This document shows, in pieces, positions 5,139 through 12,417 of a stretch of DNA of 12,881 nt. The notes beneath the pieces are model-generated. The model did no database searches. It was not told the origin of the DNA and saw only the letters and a list, made by a program, of their open reading frames with translations. A program made the translations under genes and the position numbers. Within the stretch, counting starts at the first letter, position 1. Every line of letters starts with the position of its first letter. Source of the stretch: Eubacteriales Family XIII. Incertae Sedis bacterium (GTDB taxonomy: Bacteria; Bacillota; Clostridia; Peptostreptococcales; Anaerovoracaceae); NCBI GenBank assembly GCA_031269205.1, contig JAISZM010000082.1, forward strand, positions 1 through 12,881. Reading direction: 5' to 3'.

Positions 5139-7964
5139 TCATTTCAACTCGTACCAGTTCTTGCCCGTGTGTACTTCCGCCACGAGCGGTACGCCGAGTT
5201 CGCAGGCGTTCTCCATATTCTCCTTCAGCAGTGCGGAAACCTCCTCCACTTCGTCTCGGTGCGCCCTTATGATGAGCTCGTCGTGTACCTGCAGGATGAG
5301 GGCCGAGCGCAGGTCACGGGAGCGCAGAGCGTCGTCCACCGCTATCATGGCTAGTTTTATAATATCCGCCGCGCTGCCCTGTAGAGGAGTGTTCATGGCG
5401 AGCCGCTCCCCGAGCTGTCTCATGATGTAGTTCGACGCCTTCAATTCCGGGATCGCTCGTTTGCGGCCAAGCAGGGTGACGGCAAATCCCGTCGTGCTCG
5501 CGCTTTCGATACACGCGTAGAGATAGGACTTTACGGCCGTATGATGCGCAAAATACTCGTTGATGTACAGATCGGCTTCGTGGCGTGTGATGCCGAGTCC
5601 CTCCGACAGGCCGAAGCTGCTCATCCCGTAGATGATGCCGAAATTCACCGCCTTCGCGCCGCTTCTCTGCGCGGGCGTCACCTCATCCTCGGGGACGCCG
5701 AACACGCGCGACGCCGTGCGACGATGGATGTCGGCCCCGATGCGAAAGTCTTCGATGAGCGACGGATCCTGCGAAAAATGCGCGAGTATGCGCAGCTCTA
5801 TCTGGCTGTAATCCGCGCCGACGAGCGTGTACTCGTCTGAACCGGGCACGAATGCCTTGCGTATCTGTCTGCCGAGATCCTGTCGTATCGGGATGTTCTG
5901 TAAATTCGGCTCCGTGCAGCTGATGCGCCCCGTGGCCGCGACCGTCTGCTGAAAATGCGCGTGTATGCGCCCGTCCGCCGCCACGAGGGGGATGAGACCG
6001 TCGATGTAGGTTCCGCGCAGTTTCATCAGCGTGCGGTACTCGAGCACCTTGCCCGCCACGGGGTTTTCATCCGCGATCTTCTCGAGAATTTCCGCTCCCG
6101 TCGCATATCCGGTCTTCGTCTTTTTCGCTCCGGGCAGCCCGAGTTTCTCAAAGAGGGCGACGCCGAGCTGCTGAGGCGAATTGATGTTGAACTCCATCCC
6201 GACCATGTCGTGGATTTCCCTTGTCAGTCGCTCGATACCCTCGTTCAATCGTTCTCCGACGTCCGTCAACGCGTCCTTGTCGAAGTCAAAGCCCTCTGTC
6301 TCCATGGCGGCGAGCGGCGCTATGAGCGGTAGTTCGGCCTGTGTAAAAACCTCATCGAGTTGCTGTTCCTCGATTTGAGGCGCCAGCACCGCGTAAAGAG
6401 AGAATGCGGCGCGACAATAAGAGAGGCCGTAATCCGCGTATACCTTCGCCCGGTCCGTGAGCATGTCCTGCTGCGCCACGGACTTGTAGAATTCCTCGTC
6501 GTCCCGCGTGTGTACGCCGAAGTGTTCGAGGGAAAGCCGTTTGACGGAATAGTTGCTCGCCGATGGGTCAAGCAGATACTGCGCGATCGCCGAGTCAAAG
6601 ATGATGTTCGGTTCAGAGCCGAAGTTCGCGTCCGCGGCTCGCGCCGTGGCGAACATCATGTACAGGTCGGACTGCAGGGCGTGCCCTATCACATTGGGGC
6701 GGGCCGCCGTAAACATCTCCGCAAAACGCGACGCCAGAGCGGCGTCGCTCTCCGCGTTCACGTAGAAGTGCGCTTGTTCCGTCGTCACGTTTACACCGTA
6801 TATGTCGGGAACGCTGCGGTGGTTGTTGTCGCCGAGAACCTTCAGCGCGACGGGCGCGCCCGAAGCGGCCGCCGCCTTCAGCGCTTTGTCGAGCGCCTCC
6901 ATCCCCTCCGCGTCGTGGATGACCGACGTGGGTATGTCCGCGTCGAAGAATCCCGGAACGGAAGACCGCGTGCCGCCCGAAAACGCCGGGTACGCGCCCG
7001 ACGCGTCCGATACGCCCAATGGATCATCGCCTGACATACGGCTGTCGCCGCCACTGTCACCCTTCACCTCAGCGCCGACTTCGCCAGCGTCCATATTCTT
7101 CAAAAAACTGTTGAATTCCAGTTTCCTATAGAGCGAAACGAGGGCCTGCACATCGGGTTCCCTCACGCGCATACGCTCAAAGTTGATCTCAATCGGCACG
7201 TCGGTGACTATCGTCGCGAGGCGCTTGCTCATCACAGCCAGCGAAGCGTTCTCCCTGATGTTCTCCCGAAGCCTCTCCGGCTTGACGCTGTCCACGTTCT
7301 CGATGAGGTTCTCGATGCTGCCGTACTCGATAATGAGTTTTGACGCCGTCTTCTCGCCCACGCCCGGCAGCCCCGGGATGTTGTCCGACGAGTCGCCCAT
7401 CAGCCCCTTGTAGTCGATGAACTGTCGCGGCGTGAACCCGTACTTCTCGACCATAGCGTCCTCGTCGTAGAGTTCAAACTCGGATATCCCCTTCTTGGTG
7501 ATGAGTACCTTCGTCCGCTCGGACGCGAGCTGGAGTTCGTCGCGATCGCCGGTGATGATGAACGGATCGATCCCCTCGGCCTCGCCGCGCTTCGCGACCG
7601 CGCCTATGATGTCATCCGCCTCGAAGCCGTCGATCTCGAGCATCTCGACTCGCATGGCCGCGAGTACGTCCTTCATGTAAGGCAGCTGCATAGCGAGTTC
7701 TATGGGCGTCTTCTTGCGTCCAGCCTTATACTCCTTGTATTCCTCGTGCCTGAAGGTCGGCGCTTTGCGATCCCAGGCGACGACGAGGTAGGTCGGCTTA
7801 TACGTACTCATGATCTTCCGCAGCATGGTGATGAAGCCGTATACGCCCTGCGTATAGACGCCGTCCTTCGTGATCATCGGCCGCTGTATGGCGTAATAAG
7901 CTCTGTTGATGAGACTGTTCCCGTCTATGATGACGAGACGTCTGTTGTCAGGTATGTCAGGCAT
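5139..7964 (-). CDS. polA: DNA polymerase I
   Basis: The 941-residue enzyme fills gaps and processes Okazaki fragments. The 5' nuclease domain (about 1-290) carries LVIIDGNSL, GFEADDIIGA, ITGDRDELQL and GDSSDNIPGLPGVGEKTA. A Gly/Ser/Asp-rich linker (about 293-339) leads to a 3'-5' exonuclease-like domain (about 346-534). That domain lacks the DxE metal-binding pair, and its YxxxD motif is replaced (YGLSYCRAA), so proofreading is very likely lost, as in Bacillus Pol I. The polymerase domain has AATGRIS, motif A DYSQIELR (718-725), motif B RSGAKAVNFGIIYG (767-780) and motif C VHDE (893-896). I chose the internal ATG at 7964 over one at 7997 because AAGGAG lies 6 nt upstream and the protein then begins MPDIPDNRRLVIIDG. 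The gene follows dinB after 93 bp and precedes coaE. Confidence 0.97.
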   Translation of the reverse strand: MPDIPDNRRLVIIDGNSLINRAYYAIQRPMITKDGVYTQGVYGFITMLRKIMSTYKPTYLVVAWDRKAPTFRHEEYKEYKAGRKKTPIELAMQLPYMKDVLAAMRVEMLEIDGFEADDIIGAVAKRGEAEGIDPFIITGDRDELQLASERTKVLITKKGISEFELYDEDAMVEKYGFTPRQFIDYKGLMGDSSDNIPGLPGVGEKTASKLIIEYGSIENLIENVDSVKPERLRENIRENASLAVMSKRLATIVTDVPIEINFERMRVREPDVQALVSLYRKLEFNSFLKNMDAGEVGAEVKGDSGGDSRMSGDDPLGVSDASGAYPAFSGGTRSSVPGFFDADIPTSVIHDAEGMEALDKALKAAAASGAPVALKVLGDNNHRSVPDIYGVNVTTEQAHFYVNAESDAALASRFAEMFTAARPNVIGHALQSDLYMMFATARAADANFGSEPNIIFDSAIAQYLLDPSASNYSVKRLSLEHFGVHTRDDEEFYKSVAQQDMLTDRAKVYADYGLSYCRAAFSLYAVLAPQIEEQQLDEVFTQAELPLIAPLAAMETEGFDFDKDALTDVGERLNEGIERLTREIHDMVGMEFNINSPQQLGVALFEKLGLPGAKKTKTGYATGAEILEKIADENPVAGKVLEYRTLMKLRGTYIDGLIPLVAADGRIHAHFQQTVAATGRISCTEPNLQNIPIRQDLGRQIRKAFVPGSDEYTLVGADYSQIELRILAHFSQDPSLIEDFRIGADIHRRTASRVFGVPEDEVTPAQRSGAKAVNFGIIYGMSSFGLSEGLGITRHEADLYINEYFAHHTAVKSYLYACIESASTTGFAVTLLGRKRAIPELKASNYIMRQLGERLAMNTPLQGSAADIIKLAMIAVDDALRSRDLRSALILQVHDELIIRAHRDEVEEVSALLKENMENACELGVPLVAEVHTGKNWYELK

Positions 7965-7988
7965 GATATCTCCTTCGCCGAGGTAATG

Positions 7989-8006
7989 GTTATACAAAAG
8001 TATAAC
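7989..8006. promoter_or_regulatory. Perfect palindrome in the polA promoter region
   Basis: GTTATACAAAAGTATAAC is a 7-4-7 perfect inverted repeat located 25 bp before the polA start. On the minus strand it contains TATACT and TATAAC, either of which could be the polA -10 box. No good -35 is visible. It could be an operator overlapping the -10, or chance symmetry in an AT-rich stretch. Confidence 0.35.
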
Positions 8007-8057
8007 ACGATCCGAAAAGCGAAAACGTACACCGTGTGGACAATACCGGACGCGGCG

Positions 8058-9311
8058 TCACAGACCGCGCTTCACGGCGTCCTTGCCAAAGCGTTCGCGT
8101 ATGCTGTCAACGGCCTTGTCGAGTTCCTCGGCGTTCTCGGGTTCGCCGGCCGCGAATCCTGAAGTCTGCCCCCCTGCGACACCCGCGGGGAATCCCGCGG
8201 GCAGACCGCCGCACGATCCCACGCCGAACATCGATATCTGCCCTTCTCTGCTGTCAGTTATCTCGTTAAAATGTACGCCGAGGTTGCGCACGGGTTCACC
8301 CTTCCATGCCTCGCGAAACAGCGCCTTCGCCTCGGCGTAGATGGCGTCGGTCGTGTGTATCGGCATGTCGAGTTTGCGCTGATGACCGTACGGACGTTTT
8401 GAGAAGTCCGACGGCCTCATGCTCACGGAGACGACTCGCGCGTAACATCCGTGTTTCCGCAGCCGCGCGCCGACCTTGTCGCTGAGCCACAGAAGCACCT
8501 TGTCGGCCTCCTCGAGCGTGGTGACGTCCCACGCTGTCGTCGTGCTGTTGCCGATGCCTTTCCTGTCGTGTTCCTCCGCGGTCACGACGGGTGAATCATC
8601 TCGCCCGTTCGCGAAATCGTGGACGGAGGCGCCGTGCGCTTCGCCGATGAGCGACATGATGAAACTCCTGTCGGCGCGCGCGGCGTCGCCTATCGTGCGT
8701 ATCCCGGCCGTCTCGAGCCGCGTGCGCGACGATCTGCCGACGGAGAACAGATTCCCTATGGGCAGCGGCCACATCTTTTCTTCTATCTCGTCGGGGAACA
8801 GAGAATGAACCCTGTCGGGTTTTTCGAGTTCCGAACCCATCTTTGCGAGTATCTTGTTCACGGACACGCCTACGTTGACCGTAAAGCCGAGCTTTCTCTT
8901 CATCTCGTCTTTGAGCCTGTGCGCGACTTCGAGCGGCGGGCCGAACAGAGCCTCGGATCCCGTGTAGTCGAGGTAACATTCGTCGATGCTGAACCTTTCG
9001 ATGACAGGCGAATACCGTGAAAGCTCCTCGTACATCGCGTCGCTGTACCGCGCGTAGAGGTCGTGGTCGGGAGCGAACAACTTCAGCCAGGGACATTTTT
9101 TCAGGGCAGCCTGCACGGTCTCCCCCGTCCTGACACCGAGAGCCTTCGCAAGGTCGGACTTCGCGAGAATGATCCCCCTGCGCGTCTTGGGGTCGCCCGC
9201 GATGGCCGACTCGATACGCCGGATATCTTCGGTCTCGCCGTGTTTCAGCCGCTCTACGGCCGCCCAACTCAAATAGGCCGCGTTCGCGTCGATATGAAAA
9301 ATAACGCTCAT
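8058..9311 (-). CDS. dinB: Y-family DNA polymerase (DinB / Pol IV type)
   Basis: This 417-residue translesion polymerase copies damaged template DNA without proofreading. The catalytic carboxylates are D8 (FHIDANAAYLSW) and D110-E111 (ERFSIDECYLD). KTRRGIILAKSDLAKALGV (42-60) matches the fingers, NVGVSVNKILAKMGS (146-160) the palm, and SVGRSSRTRLETAGIRTIGD the HhH thumb. The DANAAYLSW opening and the general sequence resemble the clostridial DinB subgroup. GQISMF (357-362) is a likely sliding-clamp binding motif. It is followed by an unusual Gly-rich stretch (about 367-390) before the normal LDKAVDSIRERFG tail. The ATG has only a weak SD, and a TATAAT box sits just 6 nt upstream, which suggests a leaderless transcript. 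A repeat array lies 43 bp upstream of the start. Confidence 0.93.
   Translation of the reverse strand: MSVIFHIDANAAYLSWAAVERLKHGETEDIRRIESAIAGDPKTRRGIILAKSDLAKALGVRTGETVQAALKKCPWLKLFAPDHDLYARYSDAMYEELSRYSPVIERFSIDECYLDYTGSEALFGPPLEVAHRLKDEMKRKLGFTVNVGVSVNKILAKMGSELEKPDRVHSLFPDEIEEKMWPLPIGNLFSVGRSSRTRLETAGIRTIGDAARADRSFIMSLIGEAHGASVHDFANGRDDSPVVTAEEHDRKGIGNSTTTAWDVTTLEEADKVLLWLSDKVGARLRKHGCYARVVSVSMRPSDFSKRPYGHQRKLDMPIHTTDAIYAEAKALFREAWKGEPVRNLGVHFNEITDSREGQISMFGVGSCGGLPAGFPAGVAGGQTSGFAAGEPENAEELDKAVDSIRERFGKDAVKRGL
8164..8206. repeat. GC-rich nested inverted repeat inside dinB
   Basis: GTCTGCCC (8164-8171) pairs with GGGCAGAC (8199-8206). Inside these arms are two copies of the self-complementary octamer CCCGCGGG (8182-8189, 8194-8201), separated by GAAT. 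The structure encodes part of the Gly/Ala/Pro-rich linker after the clamp motif. It looks like an inserted palindromic unit or an expansion, and it could form a strong hairpin in the mRNA. Confidence 0.55.
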
Positions 9312-9317
9312 GTTTCC

Positions 9318-9323
9318 ATTATA
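9318..9323 (-). promoter_or_regulatory. dinB -10 box, possibly for a leaderless mRNA
   Basis: A perfect TATAAT on the minus strand is separated from the dinB ATG by only 6 nt (GGAAAC). Counting 7 nt from the -10 box, transcription would begin on the A of the ATG. The -35 region at 16-18 bp spacing is poor (GTACGA), so an activator or another promoter may be needed. Confidence 0.4.
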
Positions 9324-9353
9324 CTACCAACAGACGATAGTCGTACGCCGCGC

Positions 9354-9386
9354 GCTATCTGTTCTCGATCAGTTCCCGATCAGTTC
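9354..9386. repeat. Three tandem 11-bp repeats upstream of dinB, GTTC-N7-GTTC spacing
   Basis: On the minus strand the units are GAACTGATCGG, GAACTGATCGA and GAACAGATAGC, placed head to tail without gaps. On the plus strand this gives GTTC at 9361, 9372 and 9383, each separated by 7 nt, or one helical turn. Direct GTTC-N7-GTTC is the published LexA operator form of Alphaproteobacteria, while Gram-positive LexA uses GAAC-N4-GTTC. The array lies 43-75 bp upstream of the dinB start and 59 bp before the -35 box of the phosphate operon. It is a candidate operator, most likely for dinB. Confidence 0.55.
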
Positions 9387-9444
9387 TCGTCTCCCCGACT
9401 TCGGAAGCCCTCGGGAGTATCTTCATTTTATCTTCTTTTACCGC

Positions 9445-9473
9445 TTTACGCGGGAGTCAACTTCATGTAAAAT
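9445..9473 (+). promoter_or_regulatory. Promoter of the phosphate transport operon
   Basis: TTTACG (9445-9450), a 17-bp spacer and TAAAAT (9468-9473) form a plausible sigma-70 promoter. Transcription would start near 9480, leaving an 80-nt leader before the DUF47 gene. No PhoB/PhoP-type direct repeat is evident to me. Confidence 0.5.
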
Positions 9474-9561
9474 ATGCGTAAAGTAATTAGTACAATTCGC
9501 TACGGGCGCGGTGGTTGGCGCGGTCGCCTGTGTGGTGGAGGAAAGAGGTAAAGCAGATCGA

Positions 9562-10191
9562 ATGAGCGCGTTTGGAGTGAAGAAGAAGGAGGATGAATTC
9601 TACGTCCTGCTCAGGGAATTCTCGGGGAAGATTGTCGTGGTCAGCGAGACGCTTCAAAATCTCGTGAACGATTATACGGACGTCGAGGAGAAGGCGATGA
9701 GCCTGAAGCTGCTTGAGACGGAGTGTGACGTGATGACGCACAACATTCTCACGGCGTTGAACGGGTCGTTCGTGACGCCGTTCGATCGCGAGGATATCTA
9801 CGAGATAACGAAAGGACTCGACGAGATAGTAGACCTCATGGAGGAGGTCGGCAGCCGCTTCCTCATCTTCGACGTGAAGGAGATGCGCCCGCCCGCTAAG
9901 GCCATCGCCTCGCTGATCGTCCAGTGCGTGAAGGAACTCGACATCCTGTTCAAGCATCTGCACGAGATAAAGAAGAACAACATCGCCCGCGAGCAGGTCA
10001 TAGAGATCAACCGCATAGAGAACGAAGGCGACGTCATTTTCCGCACCACCACCTACGAACTTTTCAGCCACGAGAAGGATCCTATCGAGCTTGTCAAGTG
10101 GAAGCATATGTACGAGCAACTCGAAGCCTGCCTCGATGCGTGTGAGAACGTGGCGAACAACATCGAGGGAGTGGTAGTCAAATATGCTTAG
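9562..10191 (+). CDS. DUF47 / PhoU-like phosphate transport regulator
   Basis: The protein has 209 residues and is all-helical, with no membrane segment. LETECDVMTHNI (51-62) and INRIENEGDVIFR (149-161) are paired E/D-rich helices like the metal-binding motifs of PhoU. FVTPFDREDIYEITKGLDEIVD (70-91) is the most recognisable stretch of the DUF47 family. Members are encoded next to PiT permeases and are thought to modulate phosphate uptake. This gene overlaps the permease start by 8 bp, so translation is coupled. I chose the ATG at 9562 because the family normally begins with a short charged N-terminus (MSAFGVKKKEDEF). A GTG at 9511 would add 17 atypical residues. The only purine-rich site, GAGG, is 13 nt upstream, so the start is not certain. 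Confidence 0.9.
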   Translation: MSAFGVKKKEDEFYVLLREFSGKIVVVSETLQNLVNDYTDVEEKAMSLKLLETECDVMTHNILTALNGSFVTPFDREDIYEITKGLDEIVDLMEEVGSRFLIFDVKEMRPPAKAIASLIVQCVKELDILFKHLHEIKKNNIAREQVIEINRIENEGDVIFRTTTYELFSHEKDPIELVKWKHMYEQLEACLDACENVANNIEGVVVKYA

Positions 10192-11185
10192 CGGCATCGT
10201 TATCCTCGTCGTCGTCGTCGCCCTCTTATTTGAATTCATCAACGGCTTTCACGATACGGCCAACGCCATAGCCACCTCGGTCTATACCCGCGCGCTCACC
10301 GCGCGCCGCGCCATACTCCTCGCGGCCGTCATGAATTTCATCGGCGCGCTCGCGGGCGACAAAGTGGCGGACACGATATCGCACGGCCTCGTCAGCACGA
10401 GCCTTCAGGAGTACGTCATATTGTCCGCGCTGATAGGCGCGATTGTCTGGAATCTGCTCACGTGGTGGTGGGGCATACCCTCAAGCTCCTCGCACGCCCT
10501 CATCGGCAGTCTCATAGGCGCGGCTTGCGTCTACTCCATGAGCATGGAACACATCATATGGAGCGGCCTGTTGCAGAAGGTGGTGCTGCCCCTCGTCTGT
10601 TCGCCCTTTATCGGCATTCTCGTCGGCATGTCAGTCATGAGGATCGTGTTCAACGTCTTCGCGGGCTGGTCTCCGCACCGCGTCAACAGGCTGTTTTCAC
10701 GACTTCAGATCCTCTCAGCCGCATTCGTCGCGTTCGCGCACGGCACGAACGACGCTCAGAAGACCATGGGCATCATCACGCTCGCCCTCATCACGGCGGG
10801 CGCCCTGCCTGAGGGCTCGGCTGTGCCCGTGCCCGTGAAACTCGCGTGCGCCGTCATGATGGCCGTCGGCACGTCCGTCGGCGGTTGGAAGATAATGAAG
10901 ACGATGGGTCGGGGCGTAACAAAGCTCGAACCCGCAAGCGGCTTTGTGGCGCAGACCGCTTCAGCCGCCGTCATAGAAGTCATGTCGCATCTCGGAGCGC
11001 CCATCAGCACGACCCACGTCATCACGGCCGCCGTCATGGGCGTCGGCTCAGCCAAGCGCTTCTCTGCCGTCAAATGGGGCATAGCGCAGGACATCATCAT
11101 AACGTGGGTCATAACGCTCCCCATCACAGCAGCGCTGGGAGGGGTCAGCTGTTTTATCATCGAGAAATTACTGCATATTATATAG
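10184..11185 (+). CDS. pit: Low-affinity inorganic phosphate transporter, PiT family
   Basis: The 333-residue integral membrane protein has about ten hydrophobic segments and would import phosphate with a cation (H+ or Na+) across the cytoplasmic membrane. The family's internal duplication is clear. GFHDTANAIATS (21-32) pairs with FAHGTNDAQKTMG (184-196), and PSSSSHALIG (99-108) pairs with GAPISTTHVI (271-280). These are the substrate- and ion-binding signature regions. It is a short form without the long central cytosolic loop of PitA from Escherichia coli. Its start overlaps the 3' end of the DUF47 gene, the usual partner. Whether the ion is H+ or Na+ cannot be told from this reading. Confidence 0.93.
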   Translation: MLSGIVILVVVVALLFEFINGFHDTANAIATSVYTRALTARRAILLAAVMNFIGALAGDKVADTISHGLVSTSLQEYVILSALIGAIVWNLLTWWWGIPSSSSHALIGSLIGAACVYSMSMEHIIWSGLLQKVVLPLVCSPFIGILVGMSVMRIVFNVFAGWSPHRVNRLFSRLQILSAAFVAFAHGTNDAQKTMGIITLALITAGALPEGSAVPVPVKLACAVMMAVGTSVGGWKIMKTMGRGVTKLEPASGFVAQTASAAVIEVMSHLGAPISTTHVITAAVMGVGSAKRFSAVKWGIAQDIIITWVITLPITAALGGVSCFIIEKLLHII

Positions 11186-11250
11186 GCTTATAGAGGCGGA
11201 ATGTCCTACATCCTATTACTCATGATGGCGGAAACCGTGTCGTAACCGCG
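11186..11250. other. Short convergent intergenic region
   Basis: These 65 bp separate the stops of the phosphate permease and the oxidoreductase. I see no strong hairpin plus T tract on either strand, so termination of the two convergent genes is not explained by a visible rho-independent site. Confidence 0.5.
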
Positions 11251-12357
11251 TCAGAATTCCGGAAGGTATATCCTCTCGCCGCCCTTGAGCGCCGACTCGT
11301 GCCCGAGGATGCCGGCCGCCGTGATGTTGGCCGACGTCGCCGCGTCGAGCAACGGCGCCCTGCCCTCCTTGATGGAAGCCACAAACTCCTGCACGAGATG
11401 GGGATGCGAGCCTCCGTGACCCGCGCCCTGTATGAAGGATACGTTGTCCTTGTTCAGAATGATCTCGCGCTTTGTGAACGGCTTCAGCTCATCGATGAGC
11501 CGTTCATCCGTGTCGGGCGCGAACACCCTGCGCGCGCTCTCGCCGCCCTCAAACAGGGCCGCGCCCTCGTCGGCTATCTGCTCCCATTCGTAAGCCATCT
11601 TCGTGCCGTAGACGTCGAAGCTCTCGCGGTACTGGCGCACGGTTTCGTAGAGCGAACGCGTAGCCTCGGCCACTATGTCGCTGTCCTTCAGCTTGATGGT
11701 CACGGTTTCGACGGGATAAGGCGACCCGTAACGCGACGCGAGGTCGTCCGAAAGCGTGCCCGAGCCGTGTCCGACGACGTAGTCCGCGCGTTTCCCGCTC
11801 ACTATTATCAGCGGAGATATGGCGTGCGTGCCGTACCAGAACGGCGGGAAGCCGAGCCAGTATTCGGGCCAGCCCTCAAGCCCCATATCCTGCATGTGGC
11901 TGCCGCGCACAAACTGTATCTTTCCCAGCCTGCCCGAATCGGCGAGATCCTTCACGTAGAGGAACTCGCGCGTATACACGGCCGTCTCCATCATCATGTA
12001 CACGAGTCCCGTTCTCTTCTGCAGTTCGCATATGTCCTTCAGTTCCCGAACAGACAGACCCATCGGTACGGTGCTCGCGGCGTGCTTTCCCGCGCTCAGC
12101 GCCCTTATCGTGTACTCCGCGTGTGTGGCGGGGGGTGTTATGATATGGACCGCGTCAATCCAGTCCTGAGCCAGGACGTCGCCAAAGTCCGTAAACCGCG
12201 CGTCCTCGGGAACGCCGAGTTCCTCGCCCGACACGCGCAGCCCATCCTCGTTCCGTTGACATATCGCAATCCTGTCCACGTCGGGATGGTTTTGATAAAG
12301 CTTGACGAATTCCTTGCCGAAATTCATGCCGATAACGGCCACGTTCAGTTTTGACAT
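11251..12357 (-). CDS. Gfo/Idh/MocA-family oxidoreductase, atypical active site
   Basis: The 368-residue protein has an N-terminal Rossmann half (1-120) and a C-terminal alpha/beta substrate half. VAVIGMNFGKEF (6-17) is the dinucleotide loop, but it reads GxNxG rather than the standard GxGxxG. HIITPPATHAEYTIRALSAGKHA (71-93) is typical of the family. The usual EKP motif is TVP at 96-98, so the catalytic Lys is Val. A His in WYGTHAISPL (H178) keeps the place of the conserved active-site His. Family members use NAD(P) on sugars, inositols or related polyols. The substrate is not predictable here, and loss of the Lys argues for an altered reaction. AGGAGGG 6 nt before the ATG fixes the start. 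The gene is convergent to pit and divergent from the gene at 12585. Confidence 0.85.
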   Translation of the reverse strand: MSKLNVAVIGMNFGKEFVKLYQNHPDVDRIAICQRNEDGLRVSGEELGVPEDARFTDFGDVLAQDWIDAVHIITPPATHAEYTIRALSAGKHAASTVPMGLSVRELKDICELQKRTGLVYMMMETAVYTREFLYVKDLADSGRLGKIQFVRGSHMQDMGLEGWPEYWLGFPPFWYGTHAISPLIIVSGKRADYVVGHGSGTLSDDLASRYGSPYPVETVTIKLKDSDIVAEATRSLYETVRQYRESFDVYGTKMAYEWEQIADEGAALFEGGESARRVFAPDTDERLIDELKPFTKREIILNKDNVSFIQGAGHGGSHPHLVQEFVASIKEGRAPLLDAATSANITAAGILGHESALKGGERIYLPEF

Positions 12358-12388
12358 CTCTTTCCCTCCTGACTGTCCCTTCGTCGCG

Positions 12389-12417
12389 TTGACAATAGCA
12401 TCTTCGCACTTTATTAT
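12389..12417 (+). promoter_or_regulatory. Near-consensus promoter for the gene at 12585
   Basis: A perfect TTGACA (12389-12394), a 17-bp spacer and TATTAT (12412-12417, 5 of 6) give the best promoter in the window after the transposase one. Transcription would start near 12424, leaving a leader of about 160 nt. The leader contains CCGC/GCGG and AGCCGC/GCGGCT stems at about 12520-12547 and a 25-codon frame at 12430-12507 without an SD. Confidence 0.65.

Noticed and set aside
4398..5354. Plus-strand open frame of 318 codons across coaE and the end of polA
   Set aside because: Arg- and Val-rich composition without recognisable motifs, antisense to two certain genes, spans their junction. It is a by-product of GC-rich codon use.
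6360..7034. Plus-strand open frame of 224 codons within polA
   Set aside because: Antisense to a certain gene, low-complexity Arg/Val content.
7965..7997. Upstream ATG giving an 11-residue longer Pol I
   Set aside because: It lies in the palindromic promoter region, lacks an SD, and the added residues are outside the family. The ATG at 7964 has a good SD.
9354..9386. CRISPR-like array
   Set aside because: The units are 11 bp with no spacers, so this is a short tandem repeat or operator, not a CRISPR.
9300..9400. Classical Gram-positive SOS box GAAC-N4-GTTC near dinB
   Set aside because: I looked for this palindrome and found only GTTC repeats in direct orientation.
9487..10242. Minus-strand open frame of 251 codons opposite the DUF47 gene
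   Set aside because: The plus strand encodes a clear family member with coupled permease; the antisense frame has no motif and ends in the promoter region.
11299..12354. Plus-strand open frame of 351 codons opposite the oxidoreductase
   Set aside because: Mirror of the coding phase of the real gene; Arg/His-rich with no domain, and no SD fitting it.
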